Shown here piece by piece: positions 8,721 to 16,680 of a stretch of DNA of 64,000 nucleotides (positions are counted from its first letter, which is position 1; the number at the start of each line of letters is the position of its first letter). A model generated the notes under the pieces. That model saw only the letters and a list, made by a program, of their open reading frames with translations, did not search any database and was not told the origin of the DNA. The translations under genes were made by a program, and so were the position numbers. This DNA comes from Planococcus kocurii (GTDB taxonomy: Bacteria; Bacillota; Bacilli; Bacillales_A; Planococcaceae), in NCBI RefSeq assembly GCF_001465835.2, contig NZ_CP013661.2, positions 1,356,501-1,420,500 of the forward strand, written 5' to 3'.

Positions 8721-9848
8721 TTATCGATCGAAAAAATTTGCTGTATAATAAGGCTGATTTTCTGAGTTAAATGCCGTTCCTACTCCTAAATACCTAAACT
8801 CCGGTTTAAGAATGTTTTCACGGTGACCTATGGAATTCATTAATCCTTCATGTGCAAAAACACCGCTGTATTGACCATATGCCAAATTTTCACCGGCCAC
8901 AAAAAACTCAATCCCGTCTTCATTCATTCGATCAAAAGGCGATTGACCTGCCAGATTTGTGTGGCTAAAATATTGGTTTTCTGCCATATCATCGCTATGC
9001 TTCCGAGCCGTTATCATTGTCTGCTCATCCCATGTCAGCAGCGGTAAGTTTCGTTGAATACGAGCTGAATTGGTTAATTCAAAAAGTAAGTATTCATAGC
9101 CCTCTTTTAATTTTTCATTGGGCTCTGCATAAATTTCGGGACGTTTTTTCTCAAGTTCCTCATGAACGACTTGTACAGCAGTTACGGTATCTTCTTCATG
9201 GATATCGTAAAAAATTGTCGTGTACGTATTGTCGGTTTTAAAAACATCGTATTCTTCCCGGGTATCCAGTATATATTGAACATTTCCTTTTTGAAGACTT
9301 TTTAGTGGCGTACCAAGTAAAGAACGGACATCCGATTTAGTAGAAGACATCGTAATGCCTTCCTTTGAGGAAAATAAATCTTGATTGGTAAACATGCCAT
9401 TCACTTTGTCATTTTGGTCATAAGACAATAACACATAATTTTGATAATCCTGATGGTAACTGTGCCAATCCGTTCCGTATTCATTGCGCATTAAGCGAAG
9501 CGGCAACCCGACCTTTTCTTGAGCTTCTTTTTTGCCCATACCAAGTGTGACATTATGAACAGCAATCAAAGAATCTGTCTCAACAAGTTCAGGCTTTGCT
9601 ACAGCCTCCGGCAATTCAACCGAACTCGAAACAATTAGTGACTGCAACTCGGTACCCATGCGGGATGTGAAATTTTTGGCTTCTTCAAAAGCCTGTGATA
9701 CTTCTGGATGTTCAACAATATTTTCAACTGTACGATCGACAGAATCTAAAAAACGCAAATCGACATATTCCCCAACAGGTTCTTCCCAAATCGGGCGTGC
9801 AAAAAAAACCGCCAGCAACACGACAATCAACCAAAACAGTTTCCGCAT
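8721..9848 (-). CDS. Secreted or membrane-anchored CAP-domain protein (YlbC-like)
   Basis: The 375-residue product begins with a signal or anchor helix (about residues 4-17). Residues about 90-220 match the CAP-associated N-terminal region seen in B. subtilis YlbC, and residues about 245-375 form a CAP/SCP domain: LTNSARIQRNLPLLTWDE, ARKHSDDMAENQYFSHTN, GENLAYG and NSIGHRENIL are its signature blocks. CAP proteins act outside the cell; the biochemical role in Bacillales is not settled. The start at 9848 has AGAGGTG at good spacing. Two further start codons (9854, 9857) lie too close to that SD. Confidence 0.9.
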   Translation of the reverse strand: MRKLFWLIVVLLAVFFARPIWEEPVGEYVDLRFLDSVDRTVENIVEHPEVSQAFEEAKNFTSRMGTELQSLIVSSSVELPEAVAKPELVETDSLIAVHNVTLGMGKKEAQEKVGLPLRLMRNEYGTDWHSYHQDYQNYVLLSYDQNDKVNGMFTNQDLFSSKEGITMSSTKSDVRSLLGTPLKSLQKGNVQYILDTREEYDVFKTDNTYTTIFYDIHEEDTVTAVQVVHEELEKKRPEIYAEPNEKLKEGYEYLLFELTNSARIQRNLPLLTWDEQTMITARKHSDDMAENQYFSHTNLAGQSPFDRMNEDGIEFFVAGENLAYGQYSGVFAHEGLMNSIGHRENILKPEFRYLGVGTAFNSENQPYYTANFFDR

Positions 9849-9917
9849 ATGCATCACCTCTTACTCTTCATTTTACTGGCAAACCTATCAGCAACAAAGC
9901 AAAAAGCCTTTAGACAC

Positions 9918-9990
9918 CGAAAAGCGTAAGCGCCCGTGTAGATTCGACGGGCATAAGACAGACGCTTTCCGCGGGCACGGAAAGCAGCCA
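9918..9990. repeat. Intergenic hairpin element, probable dispersed repeat
   Basis: This segment holds two stem-loops: GCCCGT (9932-9937) with ACGGGC (9947-9952), and GCTTTCCG (9964-9971) with CGGAAAGC (9978-9985). From memory its AAGCG...GCGCCCGT...GACGGGCATAAGAC pattern recurs between genes in many Bacillaceae genomes. Only one copy is in this window, so repetition cannot be shown here. Confidence 0.4.
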
Positions 9991-10070
9991 CCCTTATGCT
10001 CCTTCCCCCTGCTCATTTCTTTGAAAAAACAGAAAAAGGATTGACTACAAATAAGAAAACGCGCGGCTGG

Positions 10071-10104
10071 AAAAAAAAAAAAAACTGCCGAGGTTTCTCG
10101 ACAG
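10071..10104 (-). terminator. Terminator of popT
   Basis: On the minus strand an 8-bp stem (10085-10092 with 10097-10104, one G.U-type mismatch) is followed by a run of 14 T. A second hairpin at 10109-10136 precedes it, right after the popT stop codon. Confidence 0.82.
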
Positions 10105-10145
10105 CCTGAAGGTGCCATCACAAGTGATGACACCTTCTTACATAC

Positions 10146-10979
10146 TTATACTTCTTCTGTTATTGCCGTTTTTTTAGGTGAACTAAATAGTAACGTAAAG
10201 GACAGTCCAAGCACGAACGTCACCAAGCTAGCGATTAATGTAGTCAAGTCGCTCGAAAACCCAGGAAACACAACAAACAAAGAACCTAAGATCAGGCCAA
10301 TAATTGCTGCGTAAGTCACATAAGTAAAATGCGCTAACAAGTACTGAATGGCTTTACTGCTGACAATAAAGCCAACAATCACACCGGCTCCAATAGCCAA
10401 AGCGATTGGAATATTCAAAGTGGAGAGCGCATTGATAGCTGTCGAATAGACACCAAGTAGCAACAGAATGAACGAACCACTGATACCTGGCAATAGCATA
10501 GCCATACTCGCCAACCAACCTGAGAAAAACAGTAAAAAGAAAACAGGTAAAGTCAGCGACGTAATAGGTGCCAGATTTTCTTCTGTCGGGATAAAAGCTG
10601 TAACTGCCAAGGCAGTTCCGATTACACCCAACACAATCAAATGTCTAGCAGTAAAGTTCTTTTTGACTTCTGCTTGCTTCATGATATACGGGATAACGCC
10701 GATGATCAGCCCCATAAAGAAAAACTGAGTCGCTTCGTAATAATGCTCTAATACATACTCAATAACACGACTGAATACTAGCAGTGTAATGACAATTCCT
10801 ATGCCAAGAGGCACTAAAAAACCTAAATATTTTTTCCAATCACGGCTGAAAAATCCACTGATTGACTCTAGTAATCGGTCATAAATCCCTAAAATAAACG
10901 CAATTGTGCCTCCGCTGACTCCTGGGATCAAATCACTGATGCCCATTAAGATGCCGCGGTATATATTCTTCCATTCCAT
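10146..10979 (-). CDS. popT: Polyprenyl-phosphate translocase, DUF368 family (PopT)
   Basis: A 277-residue membrane protein with the two family motifs: GISDLIPGVSGGTIAFILG near residues 13-31 and MLLPGISGSFILLLLG near 160-176. The repeated PGxSG elements reflect an inverted-repeat architecture. DUF368 proteins were shown in recent work to flip undecaprenyl phosphate back across the membrane during cell-wall carrier recycling. The gene has SD GAGGAG and is followed by a strong terminator. Its nearness to uppP suggests that this region serves lipid-carrier recycling, though they are separate transcripts. Confidence 0.88.
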   Translation of the reverse strand: MEWKNIYRGILMGISDLIPGVSGGTIAFILGIYDRLLESISGFFSRDWKKYLGFLVPLGIGIVITLLVFSRVIEYVLEHYYEATQFFFMGLIIGVIPYIMKQAEVKKNFTARHLIVLGVIGTALAVTAFIPTEENLAPITSLTLPVFFLLFFSGWLASMAMLLPGISGSFILLLLGVYSTAINALSTLNIPIALAIGAGVIVGFIVSSKAIQYLLAHFTYVTYAAIIGLILGSLFVVFPGFSSDLTTLIASLVTFVLGLSFTLLFSSPKKTAITEEV

Positions 10980-11065
10980 TCGTCTAATCTCCTCGTCTTC
11001 AAATAACTTTTATTAGTATAGCATGGGTGAATTGGAAACTCGAGTATCACTTTGACCAGTTCACT

Positions 11066-12148
11066 CTACAAACCTGATTCGTTTAAAATTGTTTCTGCTT
11101 CTTCTATAATAGCTCTAACAATGTCCACGGTGGCCATTTCCTTATGCAGGCCTCTAGTAGATTGTCCTGCCCATAATGACATAAATTCTGGATTGTTAGA
11201 TTTTGCAGCCGCTGAACGAATATCTTTTGTGAATGTGTTTTGAGAAGGAAATGGCAATGGCTCTATACCGCTTTGTTCAAATTCTCGTATAAAGCGATTT
11301 TTAATCGCGCGTGCGGGTCGCCCAGAAAAGCTTTTAGTTATAATTGTGCTTTCCTCGTCACTTTCAACTATCGCTTTTTTATGTGCTGGATGTGCTCCAG
11401 ATTCTTTAGCGCTAACGAAACGAGTACCGATTTGAACTCCTTGAGCCCCGAGAACTAGTGAAGCGATAAGGCCACGTCCATCCACAATACCTCCTGCTGC
11501 AATGACTGGAATTCCAACCGCATCTGCAACCTGTGGAACTAAAGACAGCGTACCCACCTGTGCACCTGACGGATGAGTAGCAAGAGAAAACGTACCGCGG
11601 TGACCTCCCGCTTCACTTCCTTGCGCTACGACAATGTCTGCTCCACAACTCTCTGCCTGTTTTGCTTCTTCTACGGTCGTAACCATCACTATAATTTTGA
11701 CCCTTCGCGCTTTAGCCACCGCCATCTGTTCAGCAGATAAACAACCAAAAGCTGTGCTGATAATGGGTACTCCTTCTTCAATACAAATAGCAAACTGTTC
11801 TTCGCTCCAATTAGGTGACGAATAAGTTGACTGGAGGTTGCCAATAGCTAGTTCTGAAAAGAAAGGATTTAATACTTTTTGCACTTCTGCTAACCGGCTA
11901 AAATCATCTTTTACTGGGGCTGCAAAAATATTAACACCAAACGACTTGTCAGTTTTCGATTGAATTTCTTTGATAGCTTGTCGCATTGCGTTCGGGGCCA
12001 TATACGCAGCCCCTAAAGTGCCGAGTCCCCCTGCATTACTAACTCCAACAACAAGTTCAACAGTTGTCGTTCCCCCCGCCATACCGGCTTGAATAAGAGG
12101 GTAATCGATTTTAAGCAATTGACAAATTTCTGTTTTCAATAAAATCAC
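11066..12148 (-). CDS. Nitronate monooxygenase / FabK-like FMN oxidoreductase
   Basis: The 360-residue product is an FMN-binding TIM barrel of the 2-nitropropane dioxygenase family. PLIQAGMAGG near the N-terminus, VAQGSEAGGHRG in the middle and IAAGGIVDGRG with GAQGVQIGTRF towards the end are the flavin-binding and active-site blocks. It may oxidise alkyl nitronates, or act as an enoyl-ACP reductase relative. A GTG at 12148 is chosen because a GGCGGGG SD lies upstream and the family fold begins there; ATG codons further upstream are open but lie outside the domain. Confidence 0.85.
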   Translation of the reverse strand: MILLKTEICQLLKIDYPLIQAGMAGGTTTVELVVGVSNAGGLGTLGAAYMAPNAMRQAIKEIQSKTDKSFGVNIFAAPVKDDFSRLAEVQKVLNPFFSELAIGNLQSTYSSPNWSEEQFAICIEEGVPIISTAFGCLSAEQMAVAKARRVKIIVMVTTVEEAKQAESCGADIVVAQGSEAGGHRGTFSLATHPSGAQVGTLSLVPQVADAVGIPVIAAGGIVDGRGLIASLVLGAQGVQIGTRFVSAKESGAHPAHKKAIVESDEESTIITKSFSGRPARAIKNRFIREFEQSGIEPLPFPSQNTFTKDIRSAAAKSNNPEFMSLWAGQSTRGLHKEMATVDIVRAIIEEAETILNESGL

Positions 12149-12251
12149 AGATAGTCCCCGCCTCTCATTTGATTGCATGTTGCTAATGCTCTCAGTATCT
12201 CGTAAACAGCAATATACAGCAACAAGGAACTTTTTTACGAGATGCAACGTT

Positions 12252-12260
12252 TGGTATAGT
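12252..12260 (+). promoter_or_regulatory. Extended -10 promoter of the 12288 gene
   Basis: TGG-TATAGT is an extended -10 element located 27 bases before the start codon, with only a poor -35 upstream, as is usual for such promoters. Confidence 0.45.
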
Positions 12261-12287
12261 AAGCAAACACAAAAGGCGGGATTTACT

Positions 12288-12548
12288 ATGAAGGGATTCC
12301 TTTCATTTTTAGGCATCACTTTAATTGTTGGAGCATGTGGATTAATTCTCTTAACTTTTTACGGCAATCCTTTAGAAAAAGCGATCAGCCAAGAAAGTAT
12401 GTACGCATATACCGAAACACGTGAGAATCGTGTTCCTGAGATACCTGAAGAAAATCAACTAACATCAAAAATTCCTGTGCAAGCAGCATTTACTACTACA
12501 GCCTATACCTCATTAGACAATAGTTGCATCATGGTTTCTCAGGATTAG
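12288..12548 (+). CDS. Small membrane-anchored hypothetical protein
   Basis: The 86-residue protein begins MKGF and has one hydrophobic helix (about 5-24) followed by a polar tail with TRENRVPEIPEENQL. It has an AGGCGGG SD 7 bases before the ATG and a promoter-like element. I do not recognise the family. Its stop codon lies only 2 bases before an IS1182-like relic, so the C-terminus may have been altered by that insertion. Confidence 0.65.
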   Translation: MKGFLSFLGITLIVGACGLILLTFYGNPLEKAISQESMYAYTETRENRVPEIPEENQLTSKIPVQAAFTTTAYTSLDNSCIMVSQD

Positions 12549-12550
12549 TA

Positions 12551-12922
12551 AAAAGGGGCTGCCGCAAAAGATCATGAACAATGATTTTTTACGCGCAGTC
12601 CCTTTTGCATGTGACAGCATGACAGCAAAGCTTAAAGCGAAAATAAATTGATGATACAAGTTTCAGGCAAACGCAAAACTGACGGGGAAAGCGTGTTCGT
12701 TTATTGAGGGCAATTGATCGTTCGGTAAATTTCACCTGTGTGACCTCGAAAAAGTACAAACCGAGTTTAAGCTTGTGGCATTGGCCCACAAGCTTCTGAA
12801 AGTAGCTGACACCCATAACTACTTTCTATATTCTCGACGGCAATTCAAAAAGCAGGCGGAGAAAAAGGAACTCTTTTTCTCCGCCTGTCTTATTTTAGAG
12901 ATTTATGGGACAGTCCTTTTTA
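12551..12922. mobile_element. IS1182-like relic, copy 2, with transposase fragment
   Basis: The left end AAAAGGGGCTGCCGC (12551) and right end GGGACAGTCCTTTT (12907-12920) are imperfect inverted repeats. Between them the plus strand still encodes pieces of a transposase C-terminus, such as LEKVQTEFKLVALAHKLLKVA (about 12735-12805), which match the IS1182 family pattern but in disrupted frames. The 3' hairpin at 12853-12887 is shared with the other relics. It cannot transpose by itself. Confidence 0.78.
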
Positions 12923-12928
12923 CTGCAA

Positions 12929-13777
12929 TCAAACAACTAAACGAATACTATTTCCTGATGGATCTTTAACTTCCCAATACTCATCCCGTTTGATTATTTC
13001 TGTTCCTCGTGAGCATAAGTTTTCGATTGCTTTATCACGATTTTCCTTCTCCATTATTAATGTATAGTAATTCAACCCGGCTTCTTTCTCAGGTAACGCT
13101 GGAATTCCTTCACCATTCCAGATATTCAACCCAATATGATGATGGTATTTTTGATCTGCGACAAATAACGCTTGCCGTCCTAACCTCGAAACGACTTCAA
13201 GCCCTAATCCTTCTGTATAGAAGTTTTTAGCTTCTGTTAAATTCGAAACATGTAAATGAATATGACCCATAACCGTTTCAGCGGGTAGTCCACACCAAAG
13301 CATAGGAGATTTCTGAGCTTCCTCAATTAAACCTTGTGCATCAATTGGTTCTACCGCCATCGATACTTCCTCATTACTCCAATTCCAATGATCTGGTGTA
13401 CGGTCTCTATAAATTTCGATGCCATTGCCTTCTGGGTCTGATATATATAACGCTTCACTAACTAAATGATCAGACGAACCTAATTCAATTCCTTGTTGAT
13501 GAAGGTGCACAAGAATTTTCCCTAGTGCTTGTCGAGTCGGCAATAAAATAGCTAGATGATACAGCCCAGTGTAACGACCTTGTTTCGATGTAATCCCTTC
13601 AATTACTTCAAGTCTAACCAATACATTACCGCCAGCACCCAGTGCTACTAAATGCGGTTCTTCGGAAATCACTTCAAATCCAATTACCTCTGTGTAAAAC
13701 TCTTTCATTTTCTTTATATCGACTACTTTCAATCCGATTTCACCTACATGTGTAACAGGCTTGTTATGAAAATTCAT
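12929..13777 (-). CDS. catE: Catechol-2,3-dioxygenase-like VOC protein (CatE)
   Basis: A 282-residue protein with two VOC half-domains (about 7-125 and 165-282). The metal ligands expected for a ring-cleaving extradiol dioxygenase are plausible in HVGEIGLKV, GLYHLAI, MGHIHLHVSN and NYYTLIM with EVKDPSGN. In B. subtilis, CatE removes catechol and is repressed by the HxlR-type regulator CatR. The divergent neighbour here is exactly such a regulator, which supports the name. The ATG at 13777 follows GAGAGG; a TTG at 13798 is open but weaker. Confidence 0.86.
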   Translation of the reverse strand: MNFHNKPVTHVGEIGLKVVDIKKMKEFYTEVIGFEVISEEPHLVALGAGGNVLVRLEVIEGITSKQGRYTGLYHLAILLPTRQALGKILVHLHQQGIELGSSDHLVSEALYISDPEGNGIEIYRDRTPDHWNWSNEEVSMAVEPIDAQGLIEEAQKSPMLWCGLPAETVMGHIHLHVSNLTEAKNFYTEGLGLEVVSRLGRQALFVADQKYHHHIGLNIWNGEGIPALPEKEAGLNYYTLIMEKENRDKAIENLCSRGTEIIKRDEYWEVKDPSGNSIRLVV

Positions 13778-13798
13778 TGCTTTTACCTCTCTTTTCAA

Positions 13799-13855
13799 TT
13801 AGTTACTTTATGTAACTAACTATATTTTAAATACTTAATTACGTCAAGTAATTAA
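13799..13855. promoter_or_regulatory. catE promoter with twin CatR-type operators
   Basis: Two perfect palindromes of the same design, TTAGTTAC-N5-GTAACTAA (13799-13819) and TTAATTAC-N5-GTAATTAA (13835-13855), lie 36 bp apart centre to centre. The catE promoter on the minus strand, TTGACG (13842-13847), 17 bp, TATAGT (13819-13824), is bracketed by them: one covers the -35 and the other starts at the edge of the -10. Confidence 0.85.
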
Positions 13856-13910
13856 ATTCTTTTAAAATAGTTGGCATTTATGCTACTATGTTAGAAAAGG
13901 AGTGATGAGC

Positions 13911-14240
13911 ATGGATACTTCCATCATCTGCCCTCGTTTCGAGACAGCTATTTCCCTGCTCAGTCAACGCTGGACTGGGCTGATTATTTACCAACTACTT
14001 TCTGGATCCCAACGTTTTAGCGAATTAACCGAGATCATTGGTATCAGTGGACGGCTGTTATCTGAACGACTGAAAAGCTTGGAAGCACAAGGCTTAATTA
14101 CACGCACAGTTTATCCTGAGACGCCTGTACGGATTGAATATGCTTTAACCGAAAAAGGACGGTCGTTACAACCCGTTATGGATGAAATTCAAAATTGGTC
14201 GCAAGTATGGATAGATCCTACTGAAAAAAGCAACGAATAA
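13911..14240 (+). CDS. catR: HxlR/DUF24 family redox-sensing repressor (CatR-like)
   Basis: This 109-residue winged-helix protein has the HxlR core: CPRFETAISLLSQRWTGLII, SGSQRFSEL, ISGRLLSERLKSLE and the wing PETPVRIEYALTEKG. With the ATG at 13911, set by AAGGAG 8 bases upstream, the single conserved cysteine is Cys7, the position used by B. subtilis CatR to sense quinones and diamide. It is transcribed away from catE with the twin operators between them. An extended -10 (TGC-TACTAT, 13881-13889) serves it. Confidence 0.9.
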   Translation: MDTSIICPRFETAISLLSQRWTGLIIYQLLSGSQRFSELTEIIGISGRLLSERLKSLEAQGLITRTVYPETPVRIEYALTEKGRSLQPVMDEIQNWSQVWIDPTEKSNE

Positions 14241-14260
14241 TTTTGTGGATCATTAGCAAA

Positions 14261-14294
14261 AGAGCTTATCCGAAAATCGGATAAGCTCTTCTTT
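14261..14294. terminator. Bidirectional terminator between catR and the ABC-F gene
   Basis: A 13-bp perfect stem (14261-14273 with 14277-14289), loop AAA, followed by T-rich sequence between convergent genes. Confidence 0.9.
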
Positions 14295-15926
14295 TTATTC
14301 GATAGAACTTGCTACTTTTTCTCTCGTAGTCGAATAGCCTCCCTCAAATCGTTCAATTGTTTCATTTTTGAGCCAGTAAGTAACAGGAAATAGCTTATCT
14401 AAAAAATAACGATCATGTGAAACTGCAATAATCGTTCCTGAAAAATCACTCAACGACTCTTCCATCACTTCTTTTGCTTCTAGATCTAAATGATTTGTCG
14501 GTTCGTCTAAAATTAGTAGATTATGATGTTGATGCATCAGCTGTGCGAGTCGCAACCTCATTCGCTCTCCACCGCTAAGCTGTCGCACCGGTTGAAATAC
14601 CATATTGCCAAAAAACAAAAATTGAGCGAGCATTGGACGTGCATCGTATTCCGAAACAGCAATTGCTTCACGAAATTCTTCTATAACGGTTCTATCATTA
14701 TCCATCTCTAATGTGTGTTGAGATAAATAGCCGATTGATAGGTTACTTCCTAACTTTACATCTCCGGCATCAGCTGACTCTTTCCCAACCATCATGTTTA
14801 GCAATGTCGTTTTTCCTGTCCCATTTGAGCCAACAATCGCTACTCGTTCTCCGTAACGGATATGCATTGCAATGTCTTGAAACAGCATACGCTCTCCAAA
14901 TTCTTTCCACACTCCATCCAGATGCACAACATCCTTGCCACTACGTCCGTCTATTTTCAAATTTAATGCCATCTGTTTTTTCGATAACAGAGGACGGTCG
15001 AGAACTTCAATTCGGTGTAACGCTTTTTCCATGCTTTTCGCTTGCCGATGCATACCTGCATTAGGCGGATTTGCTCGATTGGCCCATTCTTTCAATCGTT
15101 TGATTGCCTCTTTCATCTTTTGAATTTTCTTTTGCTGGTCTTGATATTGCTGAAACTCTACTAATAAGCGAGCTTCCCGTTCTTTTACATAGTTCGAATA
15201 ATTTCCTGTGTATTGAATCAACTCACCTTGTTCCAATTCCCAAATGTGCGTAACCGTTTCATCCAAAAAATAGCGGTCGTGAGATACAAGGACAATCGTT
15301 CCTTTATAATGGCTAATAAATGAACCGAGCCATTCAATCGCGTCTAAATCTAAATGATTTGTCGGCTCGTCGAGCAAGAGCAAATCTGGTTTTTGCAAAA
15401 GTAACTTTGCCAACCCCACTTTCGTTTTTTCTCCGCCGCTTAACTGTCCCCATTGTGCAAATTTTAACGACTTAATCTTTAACCCGTTTAACACTTGGTC
15501 GATTCTCATGTCGATGTCGTAACCACCGCGTTGAATAAAATCATCTTGCATCGCTCCGTAACGAAGAAGAATACGCTCCACTTCATCGGGATCGACAGTT
15601 TCCATCTGCTTTTCCATCTTCGTTAACTGCTCCTGCAAAGCATTTAACGCTAAAAACACAGCTTTTAATAATTGTTCTACCGTTTGCTCTGGCTGCTCAT
15701 CAGGGGATTGTTCTAACAGACCGATCTTACTGCCTTTTTTCCACGTCACGACTCCTTCAGTTGGCTGTAAGGTTCCCGCGAGTACATTTAATAACGTTGA
15801 CTTTCCTTCTCCGTTTCTTCCGACAAGTCCAATGCGTTGACCTTCTGAGACTTCTCCTTTTATATGATTGAATATTTTTTGCGTTGCAAAATGGCACATT
15901 ACTTGTTGAAACTGGCTAATAATCAT
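14295..15926 (-). CDS. ABC-F protein, probable ribosome-protection type
   Basis: The 543-residue protein has two ATPase domains and no membrane segment. Domain 1 has Walker A GRNGEGKST (about 36-44), signature LSGGEKTK and Walker B LLLLDEPTNHLDL; domain 2 has GSNGTGKTT, LSGGERMR and LLILDEPTNHLDLEA. A basic linker around ANPPNAGMHRQAK joins them. ABC-F proteins bind the ribosomal E site; some eject antibiotics. The start at 15926 follows GGAAGGAAG. Upstream lie a promoter, a 45-codon ORF and a terminator, the arrangement seen before antibiotic-inducible members such as vmlR. Its drug class cannot be read from sequence; a housekeeping translation factor is the alternative. Confidence 0.9.
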   Translation of the reverse strand: MIISQFQQVMCHFATQKIFNHIKGEVSEGQRIGLVGRNGEGKSTLLNVLAGTLQPTEGVVTWKKGSKIGLLEQSPDEQPEQTVEQLLKAVFLALNALQEQLTKMEKQMETVDPDEVERILLRYGAMQDDFIQRGGYDIDMRIDQVLNGLKIKSLKFAQWGQLSGGEKTKVGLAKLLLQKPDLLLLDEPTNHLDLDAIEWLGSFISHYKGTIVLVSHDRYFLDETVTHIWELEQGELIQYTGNYSNYVKEREARLLVEFQQYQDQQKKIQKMKEAIKRLKEWANRANPPNAGMHRQAKSMEKALHRIEVLDRPLLSKKQMALNLKIDGRSGKDVVHLDGVWKEFGERMLFQDIAMHIRYGERVAIVGSNGTGKTTLLNMMVGKESADAGDVKLGSNLSIGYLSQHTLEMDNDRTVIEEFREAIAVSEYDARPMLAQFLFFGNMVFQPVRQLSGGERMRLRLAQLMHQHHNLLILDEPTNHLDLEAKEVMEESLSDFSGTIIAVSHDRYFLDKLFPVTYWLKNETIERFEGGYSTTREKVASSIE

Positions 15927-15958
15927 TATGCTCTTCCTTCCTAATGAAGAGACATGCA

Positions 15959-15988
15959 CACAAAAAGGCACGCCAAGAGGCATGCCTT
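15959..15988 (-). terminator. Attenuator-type terminator before the ABC-F gene
   Basis: On the minus strand AAGGCATGCC (15988-15979) pairs with GGCGTGCCTT (15974-15965), one G.U pair, loop TCTT, followed by TTTTTG. It lies 33 bases before the ABC-F start and downstream of the leader ORF. An upstream TGCCT (16010-16006) could pair with the left arm and act as an anti-terminator. Confidence 0.75.
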
Positions 15989-16018
15989 TGTCAAAATCCG
16001 ATTGTAGGCAGATATCTC

Positions 16019-16156
16019 TTACTGGTAGTATTCACTCGATTTTGTTGGCTGAAAAAAGACAGATTTCTCCCGTCCAGCTACTCCAGTGAAAGTAACGCCA
16101 TGAAGAATGTAGAGATATTCTTGACATTCTGTCATGCGCTTACCAGTTTGATTCAT
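16019..16156 (-). CDS. Leader peptide ORF upstream of the ABC-F gene, 45 aa
   Basis: A 46-codon frame with a near-perfect AAGGAGG SD 8 bases before its ATG lies between the promoter and the attenuator. The product begins MNQTGKRMTECQEYLY and ends SSEYYQ; it has no signal peptide or membrane helix and no family I recognise. The early part of the ORF can fold in competing ways: TGACA/TGTCA, AGAATGT/ACATTCT and AAGAAT/ATTCTT overlap. Stalling of a drug-bound ribosome could therefore shift the RNA fold. It might also be an ordinary small protein. Confidence 0.65.
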   Translation of the reverse strand: MNQTGKRMTECQEYLYILHGVTFTGVAGREKSVFFQPTKSSEYYQ

Positions 16157-16185
16157 CTTACCCACCTCCTTAATGTATTGTTATC

Positions 16186-16214
16186 ATCATACAATTTCAT
16201 ATCCAATTCGTCAA
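16186..16214 (-). promoter_or_regulatory. Promoter of the leader/ABC-F transcript
   Basis: On the minus strand -35 TTGACG (16209-16214) and -10 TATGAT (16186-16191) are 17 bp apart. The expected start site leaves a very short 5' UTR before the leader SD. Confidence 0.75.
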
Positions 16215-16327
16215 CAATTCGTCAGAATATTCTTCCTTCAACTGAATTCATTGAAAGAAGTAGGGATAACTCTTAAGAAACGGGGTAATGATAATTAACA
16301 GCGGTTTCTCAGAAAGGTGGTCAGAAT

Positions 16328-16639
16328 ATGTCTATGTATTCCAGATTAACTTTTGATAATGACACCCGAAAAGTAGAAAAAGCTTTAAAAAAGTACGAAG
16401 ACAAAAAAACGGAAGCTTTGGTTTTACTTGCAGAAATTGACATGCTCGAGAAGATGGAAGATGTCCAAGATGCGGAACTGTGGAAACGACAATCCATGAA
16501 GGAAAAGCTTGTTGCTGTAGAACGTCAGCGAAGGGACTTAGTAGAATTGGTTACAGATTACGTAGAAAAACATGGAAACCAAGACCTTTACGTTTATACG
16601 GAGTTGCTGCAAGAGCTAGAAAGAGATAAAGCAAAATAA
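16328..16639 (+). CDS. Hypothetical coiled-coil protein
   Basis: A 103-residue, highly charged, mostly helical protein. Heptad-like spacing of Leu, Ile and Val through RKVEKALKKYEDKK, LAEIDMLEKMEDV and QRRDLVELVTDYVEK suggests a coiled coil. There is no signal or membrane segment. The ATG has AAAGGTGG upstream and a good terminator follows, so it is likely a real single-gene unit. I do not recognise the family. Confidence 0.72.
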   Translation: MSMYSRLTFDNDTRKVEKALKKYEDKKTEALVLLAEIDMLEKMEDVQDAELWKRQSMKEKLVAVERQRRDLVELVTDYVEKHGNQDLYVYTELLQELERDKAK

Positions 16640-16680
16640 AACCACAGCGGGGCTATTGCCTCGCTGTGGTTTTATTTTTT
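16638..16680 (+). terminator. Terminator after the 16328 gene
   Basis: An 11-bp stem (AACCACAGCG type, 16639-16649 with 16662-16672) is followed by TTTTATTTTTT. It reaches into the convergent corA stop region. Confidence 0.88.

Noticed and set aside
8721..9857. GTG or ATG start at 9854-9857 for the CAP protein
   Set aside because: The AGAGGTG ribosome binding site abuts or overlaps these codons; the ATG at 9848 has normal spacing.
12775..12969. Open frame of about 64 codons starting ALAHKLLKVA
   Set aside because: It is the C-terminal remnant of an IS1182-type transposase inside relic copy 2, without promoter or SD.
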